Assembly (NCBI GenBank): GCA_035264765.1 | Contig: DATFPQ010000059.1 | Location: forward strand, 1-38,564 | Reading direction: 5' to 3' | Source of the DNA: DATFPQ01 sp035264765 | GTDB lineage: Bacteria; Actinomycetota; Actinomycetes; Actinomycetales; Angustibacteraceae | DNA: 38,564 nucleotides | Shown here: positions 1 through 14,380 of the stretch, one piece after another | Layout: every line of letters begins with the position of its first letter | Position numbering within the stretch: position 1 is the stretch's first letter | The notes under the pieces: generated by a model | Told to the model about the DNA's origin: nothing | Databases searched by the model: none | The model's input: the letters and a program-made list of their open reading frames with translations, nothing else | Translations under genes and position numbers: made by a program

Positions 1-1221
1 GCCCGGCCACAGTCCGTCGAACATCTCCCGGCTGACCACGCCGTGCAGCTGCGAGACCCCGTTGGCGCGGCCCCCGAGGCGCAGCCCCATCACGGCCATG
101 TTGAAGACGCCGGCCTCGCCGCCGGGGTAGTCCTCGGCGCCCAGAGCCAGGATCCGCTCGACCGGCACGCCGGGCACCGAGTTGTCCCCACCGAAGTAGG
201 TGTGGATCTGGTCGGTGCCGAACCGGTCGATGCCCGCGGGCACCGGCGTGTGCGTGGTGAACACCGTCGCGGCCCGGACCGCCTCGAGCGCCTCGTCGAA
301 GGTCATCTGCTCGACCTCGACCAGCTCGCGGATCCGCTCCAGGCCGAGGAAGCCGGCGTGCCCCTCGTTGGCGTGGTACACGTCCGGGGTCGGCGCCCCG
401 GACAGCCGCGACCACAGCCGCAGCGCGCGGACGCCGCCGATGCCCAGCAGCATCTCCTGCTGCAGCCGGTGCTCGCCGGACCCGCCGTAGAGGCGGTCCG
501 TGACGCCGCGTGCGCCCTCGTCGTTGGCCTCGACGTCGGAGTCGAGCAGCAGCAGGGGCACCCGGCCGACCTGCGCCTTCCACACGTGCGCGACCAGCCG
601 TCGCCCGCCGGGCAGCCCCACGACCACCTCGGCCGGGGTCCCGTCGGCCTCGCGGAGCATCGCCAGCGGGAGGCCGTCCGGGTCGAGCACGGGGTACTGC
701 TCCTGCTGCCACCCCTCCCGGGACAGCGACTGCTTGAAGTAGCCGGTCTTGTAGAACAGCCCCACGCCGACGATCGGCACGCCGAGGTCGGAGGCCGCCT
801 TGAGGTGGTCACCGGCCAGGATGCCCAGGCCGCCGGAGTACTGCGGCAGGACCGCGGTGATCCCGAACTCCGCGGAGAAGTACGCGATGGCCGAGGGGAC
901 GCCCTGAGCGCCCTCGCGCTCGGCGTACCGCTGGAACCAGCGCGGCTCCTGCAGGTACCGGTTCAGGTCGGCGGCCGCGTCCTTGACGCGCGTCACGAAG
1001 GTGGGGTCCGCCGCCAGCGCCTCGAGCCGCTCGGGACCGAGGTCCCCGAGCAGCGCCACCGGGTCGTGGCGGACGGCCTGCCAGCGGGCCGGGTCGATCT
1101 CGGCGAACAGGTCACGCGTCGGGTGGTGCCACGACCAACGCAGGTTGCTGGCAAGGTCGCCCAGCGCCGCGATGGGGGCCGGCAGGACGGTTCGAACGCT
1201 GAAGCGTCGGATGGCTCTCAC
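1..1221 (-). CDS. glgP: Alpha-glucan phosphorylase, N-terminal part (runs off the window)
   Basis: This gene encodes a glycogen/alpha-glucan phosphorylase of the actinobacterial type, which releases glucose-1-phosphate from the non-reducing ends of alpha-1,4-glucan. About 407 residues are present; the PLP-binding C-terminal half lies beyond position 1. The N-terminus reads RRFSVRTVLP and NLRWSWHHPT, typical of the DUF3417 domain at the start of these enzymes, followed by IAYFSAEFGI, PQYSGGLGILAGDHLK and VYHANEGHAGFLGLER, which are phosphorylase motifs. The chosen start is GTG at 1221, because a TAGGGT -10-like box sits 8 nt upstream, suggesting a leaderless transcript. It diverges from glgE, so synthesis and breakdown of glucan face each other across 167 bp. 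Family assignment is firm; only the 3' end is unknown. Confidence 0.93.
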   Translation of the reverse strand, partial: MRAIRRFSVRTVLPAPIAALGDLASNLRWSWHHPTRDLFAEIDPARWQAVRHDPVALLGDLGPERLEALAADPTFVTRVKDAAADLNRYLQEPRWFQRYAEREGAQGVPSAIAYFSAEFGITAVLPQYSGGLGILAGDHLKAASDLGVPIVGVGLFYKTGYFKQSLSREGWQQEQYPVLDPDGLPLAMLREADGTPAEVVVGLPGGRRLVAHVWKAQVGRVPLLLLDSDVEANDEGARGVTDRLYGGSGEHRLQQEMLLGIGGVRALRLWSRLSGAPTPDVYHANEGHAGFLGLERIRELVEVEQMTFDEALEAVRAATVFTTHTPVPAGIDRFGTDQIHTYFGGDNSVPGVPVERILALGAEDYPGGEAGVFNMAVMGLRLGGRANGVSQLHGVVSREMFDGLWPG

Positions 1222-1229
1222 AGGCGGAC

Positions 1230-1235
1230 ACCCTA
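1230..1235 (-). promoter_or_regulatory. Candidate -10 box of glgP (leaderless)
   Basis: On the minus strand the hexamer TAGGGT lies 8 nt before the GTG of glgP. This spacing leaves no room for a Shine-Dalgarno sequence and fits leaderless initiation, which is common in actinobacteria. No convincing -35 box was seen, so the call rests on position alone. Confidence 0.4.
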
Positions 1236-1375
1236 GTGGGCGGCCTTTGGCACAGGGGACGTGGCGCCGCAACTCTGCGCGGTTCTGCAACTTCTTCCAG
1301 CCATTCGTCGCAACCGGCCGGGCCTTCCCCCACAGCCCGGCACCGGCCGGCGTGCACTCCCCACCCGGGTGTCGG

Positions 1376-1381
1376 TAGCGT
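1376..1381 (+). promoter_or_regulatory. Candidate -10 box of glgE (leaderless)
   Basis: TAGCGT is followed by exactly 7 nt and then the GTG at 1389. The GTG could be the first transcribed base or within a base of it. The -35 region around 1352-1358 (GTGCACT) is weak. The box supports the GTG at 1389 rather than an earlier in-frame start. Confidence 0.45.
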
Positions 1382-1388
1382 CGCCCGG

Positions 1389-3377
1389 GTGATCGGACGC
1401 ATCCCTGTCCTCGACGTCTCTCCCAGCGTCGGCTGCGACCGCTGGCCGGCGCGAGCGGTGGTCGGCGAGTCCGTCCCCGTGCGCGCGACCGTGTTTCGCG
1501 AGGGGCATGACGCCGTCGCCGCCACCGTGGTCGTCACCGACCCCTCGGGCGCAGAACGCACCCGGGCCCGGATGACCCTGCTCGAACCGGGCCTCGACCA
1601 GTGGGGGGCCGACATCATGGTCGACACGGAGGGCTGCTGGACCTTCCGGGTCGAGGGCTGGTCCGACCCGTACGGCACCTGGGAGCACGATGCGGTGCTC
1701 AAGGTCGCGGCCGACGTCGACACCGAGCTGATGCTGACCGAGGGTGCCCTGCTGCTGGAGGGGGCGGCGCAGTCCCCCGGCCGCGGGACCCACGAAGTGG
1801 GCGTCCTGCGCGACGCCGTCACCGGACTGCGCGACACCAGTCGCCCGGCCCAGGCCCGGCTCGCCGCGGGCACCTCCGCGGCCGTGCACGCCGCGCTCGA
1901 GGCCGATCCCGTCCGCGAGATGGTGACACCGTCCGTCGAGCACCCCATCCTCGTGCAGCGCGAGCTCGCGCTCTTCGGCTCCTGGTACGAGTTCTTCCCG
2001 CGCTCCGAGGGCGCCCGGTACGACCCCGCGACGGAGACCTGGAAGTCCGGCACGCTGCGGACCGCCGCCGAGCGGCTGGACGCCGTGGCCGCGATGGGCT
2101 TCGACGTCGCCTACCTCACGCCGATCCACCCGATCGGCAAGACGAACCGCAAGGGCCGCAACAACACCCTCAACCCGGAGCCGGGCGACCCGGGGTCGCC
2201 GTACGCCATCGGTTCCGAGGACGGCGGCCACGACGCGATCGAGCCGTCCCTTGGCACGTTCGAGGACTTCGACTTCTTCGTCGCGCGGGCCCGCCAGCTC
2301 GGCCTGGAGGTGGCCCTCGACCTCGCGCTGCAGTGCGCGCCGGATCACCCGTGGGTCAAGACCCACCCGGAGTGGTTCACCACCCGCGCGGACGGCACGA
2401 TCGCCTACGCCGAGAACCCGCCGAAGAAGTACCAGGACATCTACCCGGTCAACTTCGACAACGACCCGGACGGCATCTACGCCGAGGTGCTCCGCGTGAT
2501 CCTGCTCTGGGTCGAGCACGGCGTCACGCTGTTCCGGGTCGACAACCCGCACACGAAGCCGGTGGAGTTCTGGGAGTGGCTGATCGCGGAGGTGAACCGC
2601 GAGCACCCGGAGGTGATCTTCCTGGCCGAGGCGTTCACGCGGCCGGCGATGATGCACACCCTGGCCAAGGTCGGCTTCCACCAGTCGTACACGTACTTCG
2701 CCTGGCGCAACACCAAGGACGAGCTCACCGAGTACCTGACCGAGCTGTCCGGCCGCGCCGCCGACTACATGCGGCCCAGCTTCTGGCCCACCACGCACGA
2801 CATCCTCACGCCGTACATGCAGTACGGCGGGCGGCCGGCGTTCCGGCTGCGCGCGGTCCTCGCGGCGACGATGGTCCCGACCTACGGGATCTACACGGGC
2901 TACGAACTGGTGGAGAACGTCGCGCGGCCCGGAGTCGAGGAGCAGCTCGACAACGAGAAGTACGAGTTCAAGCCGCGGGACTGGGCGGCCGCCGAGGCGT
3001 CCGGCACCAGCCTGGCGCCGCTGTTGACGCGGCTGAACCAGATCCGCCGCCTGCACCCGTCGCTGCAGCGACTGCGGAACATCACCTTCCACAGCACCAA
3101 CAGCGACGCGGTGTTGTGCTACAGCAAGCGGCTGACCGCCGCCCAGTCGCCGTCCGGGCGCGAAGACACCATCATCGTGGTGGTCAACCTCGACCCCCAC
3201 GGCACCCGTGAGGCGACGGTCAAGCTCGACATGCCGGCACTCGGCATGGACTGGCACGACGGCTTCGTCGCCCACGACCTGCTGAGCGGTCAGACCTGGC
3301 ACTGGGGCGAGTACGTCTACGTCCGCCTCGACCCGCACGCCGAACCAGTGCACGTGATCCACGTGAGAGGAGTCTGA
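1389..3377 (+). CDS. glgE: Alpha-1,4-glucan:maltose-1-phosphate maltosyltransferase
   Basis: GlgE (GH13_3) transfers maltosyl units from alpha-maltose-1-phosphate to the non-reducing end of an alpha-1,4-glucan. The 662-residue product is of usual length. It opens with IGRIPVLDV, the conserved GlgE beginning, and contains FREGHDAV in the N-terminal beta domain. The TIM barrel carries the nucleophile in FRVDNPHTKP (Asp385) and the acid/base in FLAEAFTRP (Glu414); their 29-residue spacing equals that of the Streptomyces enzyme (Asp394/Glu423, from family knowledge). The frame is open upstream to 1236, but homology and the -10 box at 1376 favour GTG 1389. The stop codon at 3375-3377 abuts the start of treS, and glgE, treS and mak-glgB form one unit for converting trehalose to glucan. 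Confidence 0.95.
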   Translation: MIGRIPVLDVSPSVGCDRWPARAVVGESVPVRATVFREGHDAVAATVVVTDPSGAERTRARMTLLEPGLDQWGADIMVDTEGCWTFRVEGWSDPYGTWEHDAVLKVAADVDTELMLTEGALLLEGAAQSPGRGTHEVGVLRDAVTGLRDTSRPAQARLAAGTSAAVHAALEADPVREMVTPSVEHPILVQRELALFGSWYEFFPRSEGARYDPATETWKSGTLRTAAERLDAVAAMGFDVAYLTPIHPIGKTNRKGRNNTLNPEPGDPGSPYAIGSEDGGHDAIEPSLGTFEDFDFFVARARQLGLEVALDLALQCAPDHPWVKTHPEWFTTRADGTIAYAENPPKKYQDIYPVNFDNDPDGIYAEVLRVILLWVEHGVTLFRVDNPHTKPVEFWEWLIAEVNREHPEVIFLAEAFTRPAMMHTLAKVGFHQSYTYFAWRNTKDELTEYLTELSGRAADYMRPSFWPTTHDILTPYMQYGGRPAFRLRAVLAATMVPTYGIYTGYELVENVARPGVEEQLDNEKYEFKPRDWAAAEASGTSLAPLLTRLNQIRRLHPSLQRLRNITFHSTNSDAVLCYSKRLTAAQSPSGREDTIIVVVNLDPHGTREATVKLDMPALGMDWHDGFVAHDLLSGQTWHWGEYVYVRLDPHAEPVHVIHVRGV

Positions 3378-5084
3378 GTGGAAGGCCTCAACCTGACCGC
3401 CCCCGGCCTGCGCCACGACACCAACTGGCACAAGAAGGCGGTCTTCTACGAGGTCCTGGTGCGGGCCTTCTCGGACTCCAACGGGTCGGGGTCCGGCGAC
3501 TTCACCGGGTTGATCAGCAAGCTGGACTACCTGCAGTGGCTGGGCGTCGACTGCCTCTGGCTGCCACCGTTCTACGCCTCGCCGCTGCGGGACGGCGGCT
3601 ACGACGTCTCGGACTACAACTCGGTGCTGCCCGAGTTCGGCACGCTGCCGGACTTCACCGAGCTGGTCAACCAGGCCCACGCCCGCGGGCTGCGGGTCAT
3701 CGTCGACCTGGTCATGAACCACACGAGCGACCAGCACCCCTGGTTCCAGGCCAGCCGCTCCGACCCGACCGGGCCCTACGGCGACTACTACGTGTGGAGC
3801 GACACCGACGAGCGCTACCAGGACGCGCGGATCATCTTCGTCGACACCGAGCAGAGCAACTGGACCTTCGACCCGGTCCGGCGCCAGTTCTTCTGGCACC
3901 GGTTCTTCAGCCACCAGCCGGACCTCAACTTTGAGAACGAGGCCGTGCAGGAGGCCATGTTCGACACCGTCCGGTTCTGGATGGACCTCGGCGTCGACGG
4001 CTTCCGGCTGGACGCGATCCCCTACCTGTTCGAGGCGGAGGGGACCAACTGCGAGAACCTCCCGGCCACGCACGACTTCCTGCGCAAGCTGCGCAAGATG
4101 GTGGACGACGAGTACCCGGGCCGGATCATGCTGGCCGAGGCGAACCAGTGGCCGCACGAAGTCGTCGAGTACTTCGGCACCGACGACCAGCCGGAGTGCC
4201 ACATGGCGTTCCACTTCCCGGTCATGCCGCGCATCTTCTACGCCATGCGGGAGGAGTCGGCGCGCCCGATCGTCGACATCCTGGCCGACACGCCGGACCT
4301 GCCTCGGCACGGGCAGTGGGGCACGTTCCTGCGCAACCACGACGAGCTGACGCTCGAGATGGTGACCACGGAGGAGCGCGCCGCCATGTACGGCTGGTAC
4401 GCGCCCGACCCCCGGATGCGCGCCAACATCGGCATCCGCCGGCGGCTGGCCACGCTGCTCGACAACTCCCGCGCCGAGATCGAGCTGATCAGCGCGCTGC
4501 TGCTGTCGCTGCCGGGCAGCCCATGCTTGTACTACGGCGACGAGATCGGGATGGGCGACAACATCTGGCTGGACGACCGTGACGCGGTCCGGACGCCGAT
4601 GCAGTGGAACCCTGACCGCAACGCCGGCTTCTCCAGCGCCGACCCGGGCAAGCTGTACCTCCCGACGATCCAGTCCCTGTTGCACCACTACAACAGCGTG
4701 AACGTCGAGGCGCAGCTGGCGTCCCGCTCCTCGCTGCTGCACTGGACCCGCGGCATGCTCGCGATCCGCAAGCGGCATCCCGTCTTCGGACTGGGCCGCT
4801 ACGTCAGCGTCGAGACCGACAACGAGGCGGTGCTGGCCTTCCTGCGCATCCTGCAGGACGGCGACGAGTCCGGGGAGGAGCCGGAGACGGTCCTCTGCGT
4901 GAACAACCTGGCGCACACGCCGCAGGCCGCGAGGCTGCGGCTGCCGTCGCACGGCGGTGCGCGGATCGTCGACCTCTTCGGCGGCGCGGGGTTCCCCGAC
5001 GTGCCGGCGGACGGTCGGCTGACTCTGTCGCTCGGCTCGCGCGACTTCTTCTGGCTGCGCCTCAGCGGCGAGAACGCCCCATGA
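3378..5084 (+). CDS. treS: Trehalose synthase (maltose alpha-D-glucosyltransferase)
   Basis: TreS (GH13_16) interconverts trehalose and maltose by intramolecular transglucosylation. The 568-residue protein has the TreS opening WHKKAVFYEVLVRAF and GH13 catalytic residues in GFRLDAIPYLF (Asp212, nucleophile), MLAEANQWP (Glu254, acid/base) and FLRNHDEL (Asp322, stabiliser). Translation starts at a GTG directly after the glgE stop, with GAGAGGAG at 3365-3372 as ribosome binding site, so the two genes are tightly coupled. No C-terminal kinase is fused here; the maltokinase is instead the next frame, joined to GlgB. The maltose it makes would feed the kinase and then GlgE. Function is assigned with high certainty from motifs. 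Confidence 0.95.
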   Translation: MEGLNLTAPGLRHDTNWHKKAVFYEVLVRAFSDSNGSGSGDFTGLISKLDYLQWLGVDCLWLPPFYASPLRDGGYDVSDYNSVLPEFGTLPDFTELVNQAHARGLRVIVDLVMNHTSDQHPWFQASRSDPTGPYGDYYVWSDTDERYQDARIIFVDTEQSNWTFDPVRRQFFWHRFFSHQPDLNFENEAVQEAMFDTVRFWMDLGVDGFRLDAIPYLFEAEGTNCENLPATHDFLRKLRKMVDDEYPGRIMLAEANQWPHEVVEYFGTDDQPECHMAFHFPVMPRIFYAMREESARPIVDILADTPDLPRHGQWGTFLRNHDELTLEMVTTEERAAMYGWYAPDPRMRANIGIRRRLATLLDNSRAEIELISALLLSLPGSPCLYYGDEIGMGDNIWLDDRDAVRTPMQWNPDRNAGFSSADPGKLYLPTIQSLLHHYNSVNVEAQLASRSSLLHWTRGMLAIRKRHPVFGLGRYVSVETDNEAVLAFLRILQDGDESGEEPETVLCVNNLAHTPQAARLRLPSHGGARIVDLFGGAGFPDVPADGRLTLSLGSRDFFWLRLSGENAP

Positions 5085-5133
5085 ACCGCTCCCCTCGACC
5101 GCAACGGGTGCGCTCCTGCCGCGGGGGCCCGGC

Positions 5134-9297
<4,164 letters not shown>

Positions 9298-9332
9298 CTA
9301 CCGCGGGAGCACCGGGTGGGCCCGGCGCCGAT

Positions 9333-9376
9333 CCGACCGAGGGCCTCCTCCCGTCCGGGAGGAGGCCCTCGGTCGG
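9333..9376 (+). terminator. Hairpin terminator after mak-glgB
   Basis: A perfect 20-bp inverted repeat (9333-9352 and 9357-9376) surrounds a 4-nt GTCC loop, 35 nt after the glgB stop. There is no U-tract, as is usual in high-GC actinobacteria. It separates the glgE-treS-mak-glgB unit from pgm. Confidence 0.8.
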
Positions 9377-9426
9377 TGGGTGGTCCGCCGGGTGACGAGG
9401 GGGACGATCTCGGACAGGATGGGGCC

Positions 9427-11061
<1,635 letters not shown>

Positions 11062-11162
11062 CGCCTAGCGGCCACGCGGATGGCTGCGACCGTGGATGCG
11101 GCACCATGGTTGCTCCAGCAGCCGGAATGGCGCAGCCACCGTCGCAGCCACGCCGAGGAGCA

Positions 11163-11200
11163 CCGCGGCCCCGCACCCGAGAAGGGGTGCGGGGCCGCGG
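11163..11200. terminator. Hairpin between convergent pgm and oxidoreductase gene
   Basis: A perfect 16-bp inverted repeat (11163-11178 and 11185-11200) with a 6-nt loop lies between the ends of two convergent genes. It can serve as terminator for both strands; no U-tract is present. Confidence 0.75.
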
Positions 11201-11224
11201 GGACGTCCGAAGCGTGCCGAAGGA

Positions 11225-12304
11225 TCAGCCGCCGTTCTTGTGCAGCACCCGGATGATCTCCTCGAAGATCTCCAGGTCCTCCACGAAGTCCTCCGCACTC
11301 GTCTTCGGCTGCAGGCCGCGCGTGACCACGTCGTGGAAGTACTCGAGCTCGTAGGTGTAGGGGTCCTTCAGGTGCGGGCGGGAGACGCTGCGGTTGTAAG
11401 CGTCCCCCACCGTCTCGTCGACCACCAGCGTGGTGGGAAAGTGCCGCACGTACGGGGTGTCGTACTGCACCCGCAGCGACGAGGTGTTCCCGTACACCTC
11501 GATGTGGGCGTCGAAGCGCAGCTGCTCGTCGACGCCCGTCTCGTAGGTCACCACGAACTCGTCGTACTCGAGCGTCGCGGTGATGAAGGCGCCGCCGCGC
11601 CACAGCCGGGCGGCCGAGACCTCGCGGGGACGCCCGACCAGCTCACGCAGCGCGGAGATGTCGTGGCTGCCGAGCCCGCAGAGCAGGCGGTACGCGCCGG
11701 CGAGCTCGTCGGGCACCACACCCAGCGCGTCCTGCACGAGCTGACGCCCACGCTGGCGGCGCTCCTCCATCGCGGACGCCGGGATGTCCGTCGGCCGGTG
11801 CACCAGAGAGGTCTGGTCGACGATCAGCTGGTTGCGCCCGATGATGTCGTGCACCCGCACGTAGTTGATCGGGCCCAGGCCGGCGAGCCGCTCCTTGGCC
11901 TCGACGAAGGCCGGCGCGAACCGGCGCATGTAGCCGACCATCACAACCGCACCTGAAGCGTCCCGGGCCCGGATGATGTCTTCCGCCTCCCTCGGGCTGA
12001 GGCACATCGGCTTCTCGACCAGGACGTGGACGCCACGCTCGAGCGCCGCCACCGCGCACTCCGAGTGGTACTCGTCGCTGTTCAGGATCAGCACCGCGTC
12101 GAGCTGCTCGGCCTCGAGCATGTCGGCCGCGCGCTCGTATCGGCCGGGCACGCCGTACCGGTCCCCCATCAGCTGAAGCAGCGACGGGGAGATGTCGCAG
12201 ACCGCGCCCACCTCGAACAGGTCCGGGAGCGACTCCAGGATCGGGAGATGGACCACCTGCGCGACCTCCCCGAGGCCGATGACGCCGACACGCAGCTTGC
12301 TCAC
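11225..12304 (-). CDS. Gfo/Idh/MocA family NAD(P)-dependent oxidoreductase
   Basis: This 359-residue protein belongs to the Gfo/Idh/MocA family, cytoplasmic enzymes that oxidise or reduce sugars, inositols and related polyols with NAD(P). The Rossmann fold is at the N-terminus (VGVIGLGEVAQVVHLP, GxGxxA-like), and the family motif HVLVEKPMCLS holds the catalytic Lys. GLGSHDISALRELVG carries the His found in the substrate pocket. The start is GTG 12304, with GGTGGGG upstream. It lies 87 bp downstream of the second permease gene on the same strand and is probably the last gene of the transporter operon. The substrate is not known. A second, more distant member of the family lies at 16962-18170. 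Confidence 0.88.
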   Translation of the reverse strand: MSKLRVGVIGLGEVAQVVHLPILESLPDLFEVGAVCDISPSLLQLMGDRYGVPGRYERAADMLEAEQLDAVLILNSDEYHSECAVAALERGVHVLVEKPMCLSPREAEDIIRARDASGAVVMVGYMRRFAPAFVEAKERLAGLGPINYVRVHDIIGRNQLIVDQTSLVHRPTDIPASAMEERRQRGRQLVQDALGVVPDELAGAYRLLCGLGSHDISALRELVGRPREVSAARLWRGGAFITATLEYDEFVVTYETGVDEQLRFDAHIEVYGNTSSLRVQYDTPYVRHFPTTLVVDETVGDAYNRSVSRPHLKDPYTYELEYFHDVVTRGLQPKTSAEDFVEDLEIFEEIIRVLHKNGG

Positions 12305-12391
12305 TTCAGTTCCCCACCTTCGTGGACATGTTGATATCTGACAATGGACAGCGAGGCGCGAGGCCGCGACAGGGCCGAGCTCGCCGGTGGA

Positions 12392-13324
12392 TCAGCCCTT
12401 CGTCGCGCCGGCGACGAGACCGCGCGTCAGGGACCGCTGCAGCAGGAAGAAGAAGACCAGCACCGGCAGGGTCGCCAAGACGCCGGCGGCCATGATGTTG
12501 CCCCACTGGGTCGTGAACTGCTGGATGAAGCTGTAGAGGCCCAGGCTCAGGGTGAACTTGCCGGGCGAGGCGAGGAACACGTAGGCGAAAAAGAACTCGT
12601 TCCAGGACAGCAGGAAGGAGAAGACGGCCACGGTGACGATGCCCGGCCCCGCGAGCGGCATGATGACGTGCCGCAGGGCCCCGAGCCGGCCGGTGCCGTC
12701 GATCAGCGCGGCCTCCTCGATCTCACGGGGGATGCCGTCGAAGTAGCCCTTCAGCATCCAGACCGAGAACGCGAGCGCAAAGGTCAGGTAGGTGACCAGC
12801 AGGGCCCACAGCGTGTCGATGAGGTGGAACTTGGTCAACAGCAGGAACATCGGGATGGCGAGCATCACGCCCGGGAACATCTGGATGACGAGCAGCGAGT
12901 TGCCGTAGAAGCCGCGGCCGCGGAACCGCCAGCGCGACATCGCGTAGCCGGCGAGGCTGCCGACAAGGATGGCGAGGACGGTCGTGCCGAGCGAGACCAG
13001 CAGCGAGTTCAGGAACCACCGGCCGAAGTTGGACTCACGCAGGACGACCCGGAAGTGGTCGAGCGTGGGCTGCGACGGAATGATCGACAGGTTGGTCATG
13101 ATCTCGGTGTCCGACTTGAAGGCACTGCTGATCGCCCAGGCCAGCGGCGCCAGCGCGAAGGCCGAGATGGCCAGCAGTGCCACGTGCGTGCCTACCCGCC
13201 CGATGCCGCGGCGGAGCCGCTTGCGCCGGAACGCCGCGGTGGACGTCGACCCAGTGCCGGCCGTGGCCTTCGGAGGCTCCGTGCGGAGCGCCGACGAGCT
13301 TGCCATGGTGGCTTCCCTTCTCAT
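12392..13324 (-). CDS. Carbohydrate ABC transporter permease, MalG type
   Basis: This inner-membrane permease of a CUT1-type sugar importer has 310 residues and about six membrane segments (for example THVALLAISAFALAPLAW near the N-terminus). The EAA loop that contacts the ATPase reads EIEEAALIDGTGRLGALR. The start at 13324 overlaps the stop of the partner permease in ATGA, giving translational coupling; an in-frame ATG at 13306 has a good upstream AGAAGGG and is a fair alternative. No ATPase gene is present in the window, so an MsiK-like shared ATPase elsewhere is likely, as is known for actinobacterial CUT1 systems. Confidence 0.92.
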   Translation of the reverse strand: MRREATMASSSALRTEPPKATAGTGSTSTAAFRRKRLRRGIGRVGTHVALLAISAFALAPLAWAISSAFKSDTEIMTNLSIIPSQPTLDHFRVVLRESNFGRWFLNSLLVSLGTTVLAILVGSLAGYAMSRWRFRGRGFYGNSLLVIQMFPGVMLAIPMFLLLTKFHLIDTLWALLVTYLTFALAFSVWMLKGYFDGIPREIEEAALIDGTGRLGALRHVIMPLAGPGIVTVAVFSFLLSWNEFFFAYVFLASPGKFTLSLGLYSFIQQFTTQWGNIMAAGVLATLPVLVFFFLLQRSLTRGLVAGATKG

Positions 13325-14271
13325 TCGTAGACGCCCTCACGGCGCTGCATCCGCAGGTACACCGCACCCAGTGCGAGCATGAGGACCATCGAGATGATGG
13401 CCAGCGCGGTGCCGTACCCGATGTTGAACCGCTGGAAGGCTTCCTTGTAGGACAGCAGGATCAGCGGTGTGGTGGAGTTCGCAGGGCCGCCGCCGGTCAG
13501 GACGAACGGCAGGCCGAAGTCGTTGAAGGTCCAGATCGCCTGCAGCAGCGTCGCGATCACGCTGACCGGCAGGATCATCGGGAAGGTGATGTGCCGGAAG
13601 ATCTGCCACCGGTTGGCTCCGTCGATGGAGGCAGCCTCGGTGACGTCGTCCGGGATGCTGCTGAGCGCTGCCAGGATGGTGATCATCATGAACGGGAAGC
13701 GCGACCAGACCCCGACGATGATCAGCGAGACCATCGCCAGCTTGGAGCTCGCCAGCCACAGGATGGGCTGGTTGATCAGGCCGAGCTGCTGGAGGACCTG
13801 GTTGACCATGCCGCTCTGGTCGTTGAGCATCCACTGCCAGCTGATGTACGACACCACCGGCGGCACGACCCAGGGAACCAGCATCAGGGCGCGGTACACG
13901 CCGCGCAGGCGGAACTTGTGGTTCAGCAACAGCCCCGACACGAGGCCCAGCGCGTAGCTGACTCCGACGATGCCAACGACCATCACGAACGACGTGCGCA
14001 GCGCGAGCCAGACCTGGTTGTCTCCCCAGGCCTGGACGTAGTTGTCGAGACCGTTGAACGCCGTCAGCCAGGGCTGCAGCCGGTTGTGGTAGCGGAAGCC
14101 CTCCAGCAGCCCGACGCTCAGCGGGTACACCACGATCGCCATCAGGAACACCAAGGACGGCAGGATCAGGCCGTACGCCATGAGGTTCTTGCGGTAGCCG
14201 CCTCTGCGCGCGCGACGACGCCGCGGCTTCGGCGCCAGAGGCGAGTTCTCCAGGTGGATCGTGTCCTGCAC
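13321..14271 (-). CDS. Carbohydrate ABC transporter permease, MalF type
   Basis: The partner permease has 316 residues. The N-terminal arm is basic (KPRRRRARRGG) and precedes the first membrane helix (YGLILPSLVFLMAIVVYPL). The EAA loop reads VTEAASIDGANRWQIFRH. The frame is open to a GTG at 14307, but GTG 14271 has a perfect AGGAGG 7 nt upstream (14279-14284 region) and is the better start. It forms a heterodimer with the MalG-type permease, whose start overlaps its stop codon. It follows the solute-binding protein gene across a 109-bp gap that contains a hairpin. Confidence 0.92.
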   Translation of the reverse strand: MQDTIHLENSPLAPKPRRRRARRGGYRKNLMAYGLILPSLVFLMAIVVYPLSVGLLEGFRYHNRLQPWLTAFNGLDNYVQAWGDNQVWLALRTSFVMVVGIVGVSYALGLVSGLLLNHKFRLRGVYRALMLVPWVVPPVVSYISWQWMLNDQSGMVNQVLQQLGLINQPILWLASSKLAMVSLIIVGVWSRFPFMMITILAALSSIPDDVTEAASIDGANRWQIFRHITFPMILPVSVIATLLQAIWTFNDFGLPFVLTGGGPANSTTPLILLSYKEAFQRFNIGYGTALAIISMVLMLALGAVYLRMQRREGVYE

Positions 14272-14328
14272 GGCCTTGCCTCCTAGGTCGGGGTGGGGTC
14301 GGGCCACCCCAGTGCGTGCACCCCGGGG

Positions 14329-14356
14329 CCCGGCCGCCCCTCGCGGGGCGGCCGGG
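14329..14356 (-). terminator. Intercistronic hairpin between solute-binding protein and permeases
   Basis: A 12-bp perfect stem (14329-14340 and 14345-14356) with a TCGC loop lies between the lipoprotein gene and the first permease gene. In sugar ABC operons such hairpins often cause partial termination or protect the upstream message, so that binding protein exceeds permease. Confidence 0.65.
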
Positions 14357-14380
14357 CGGAGCCGGCGTGCTTGGCTGCTG

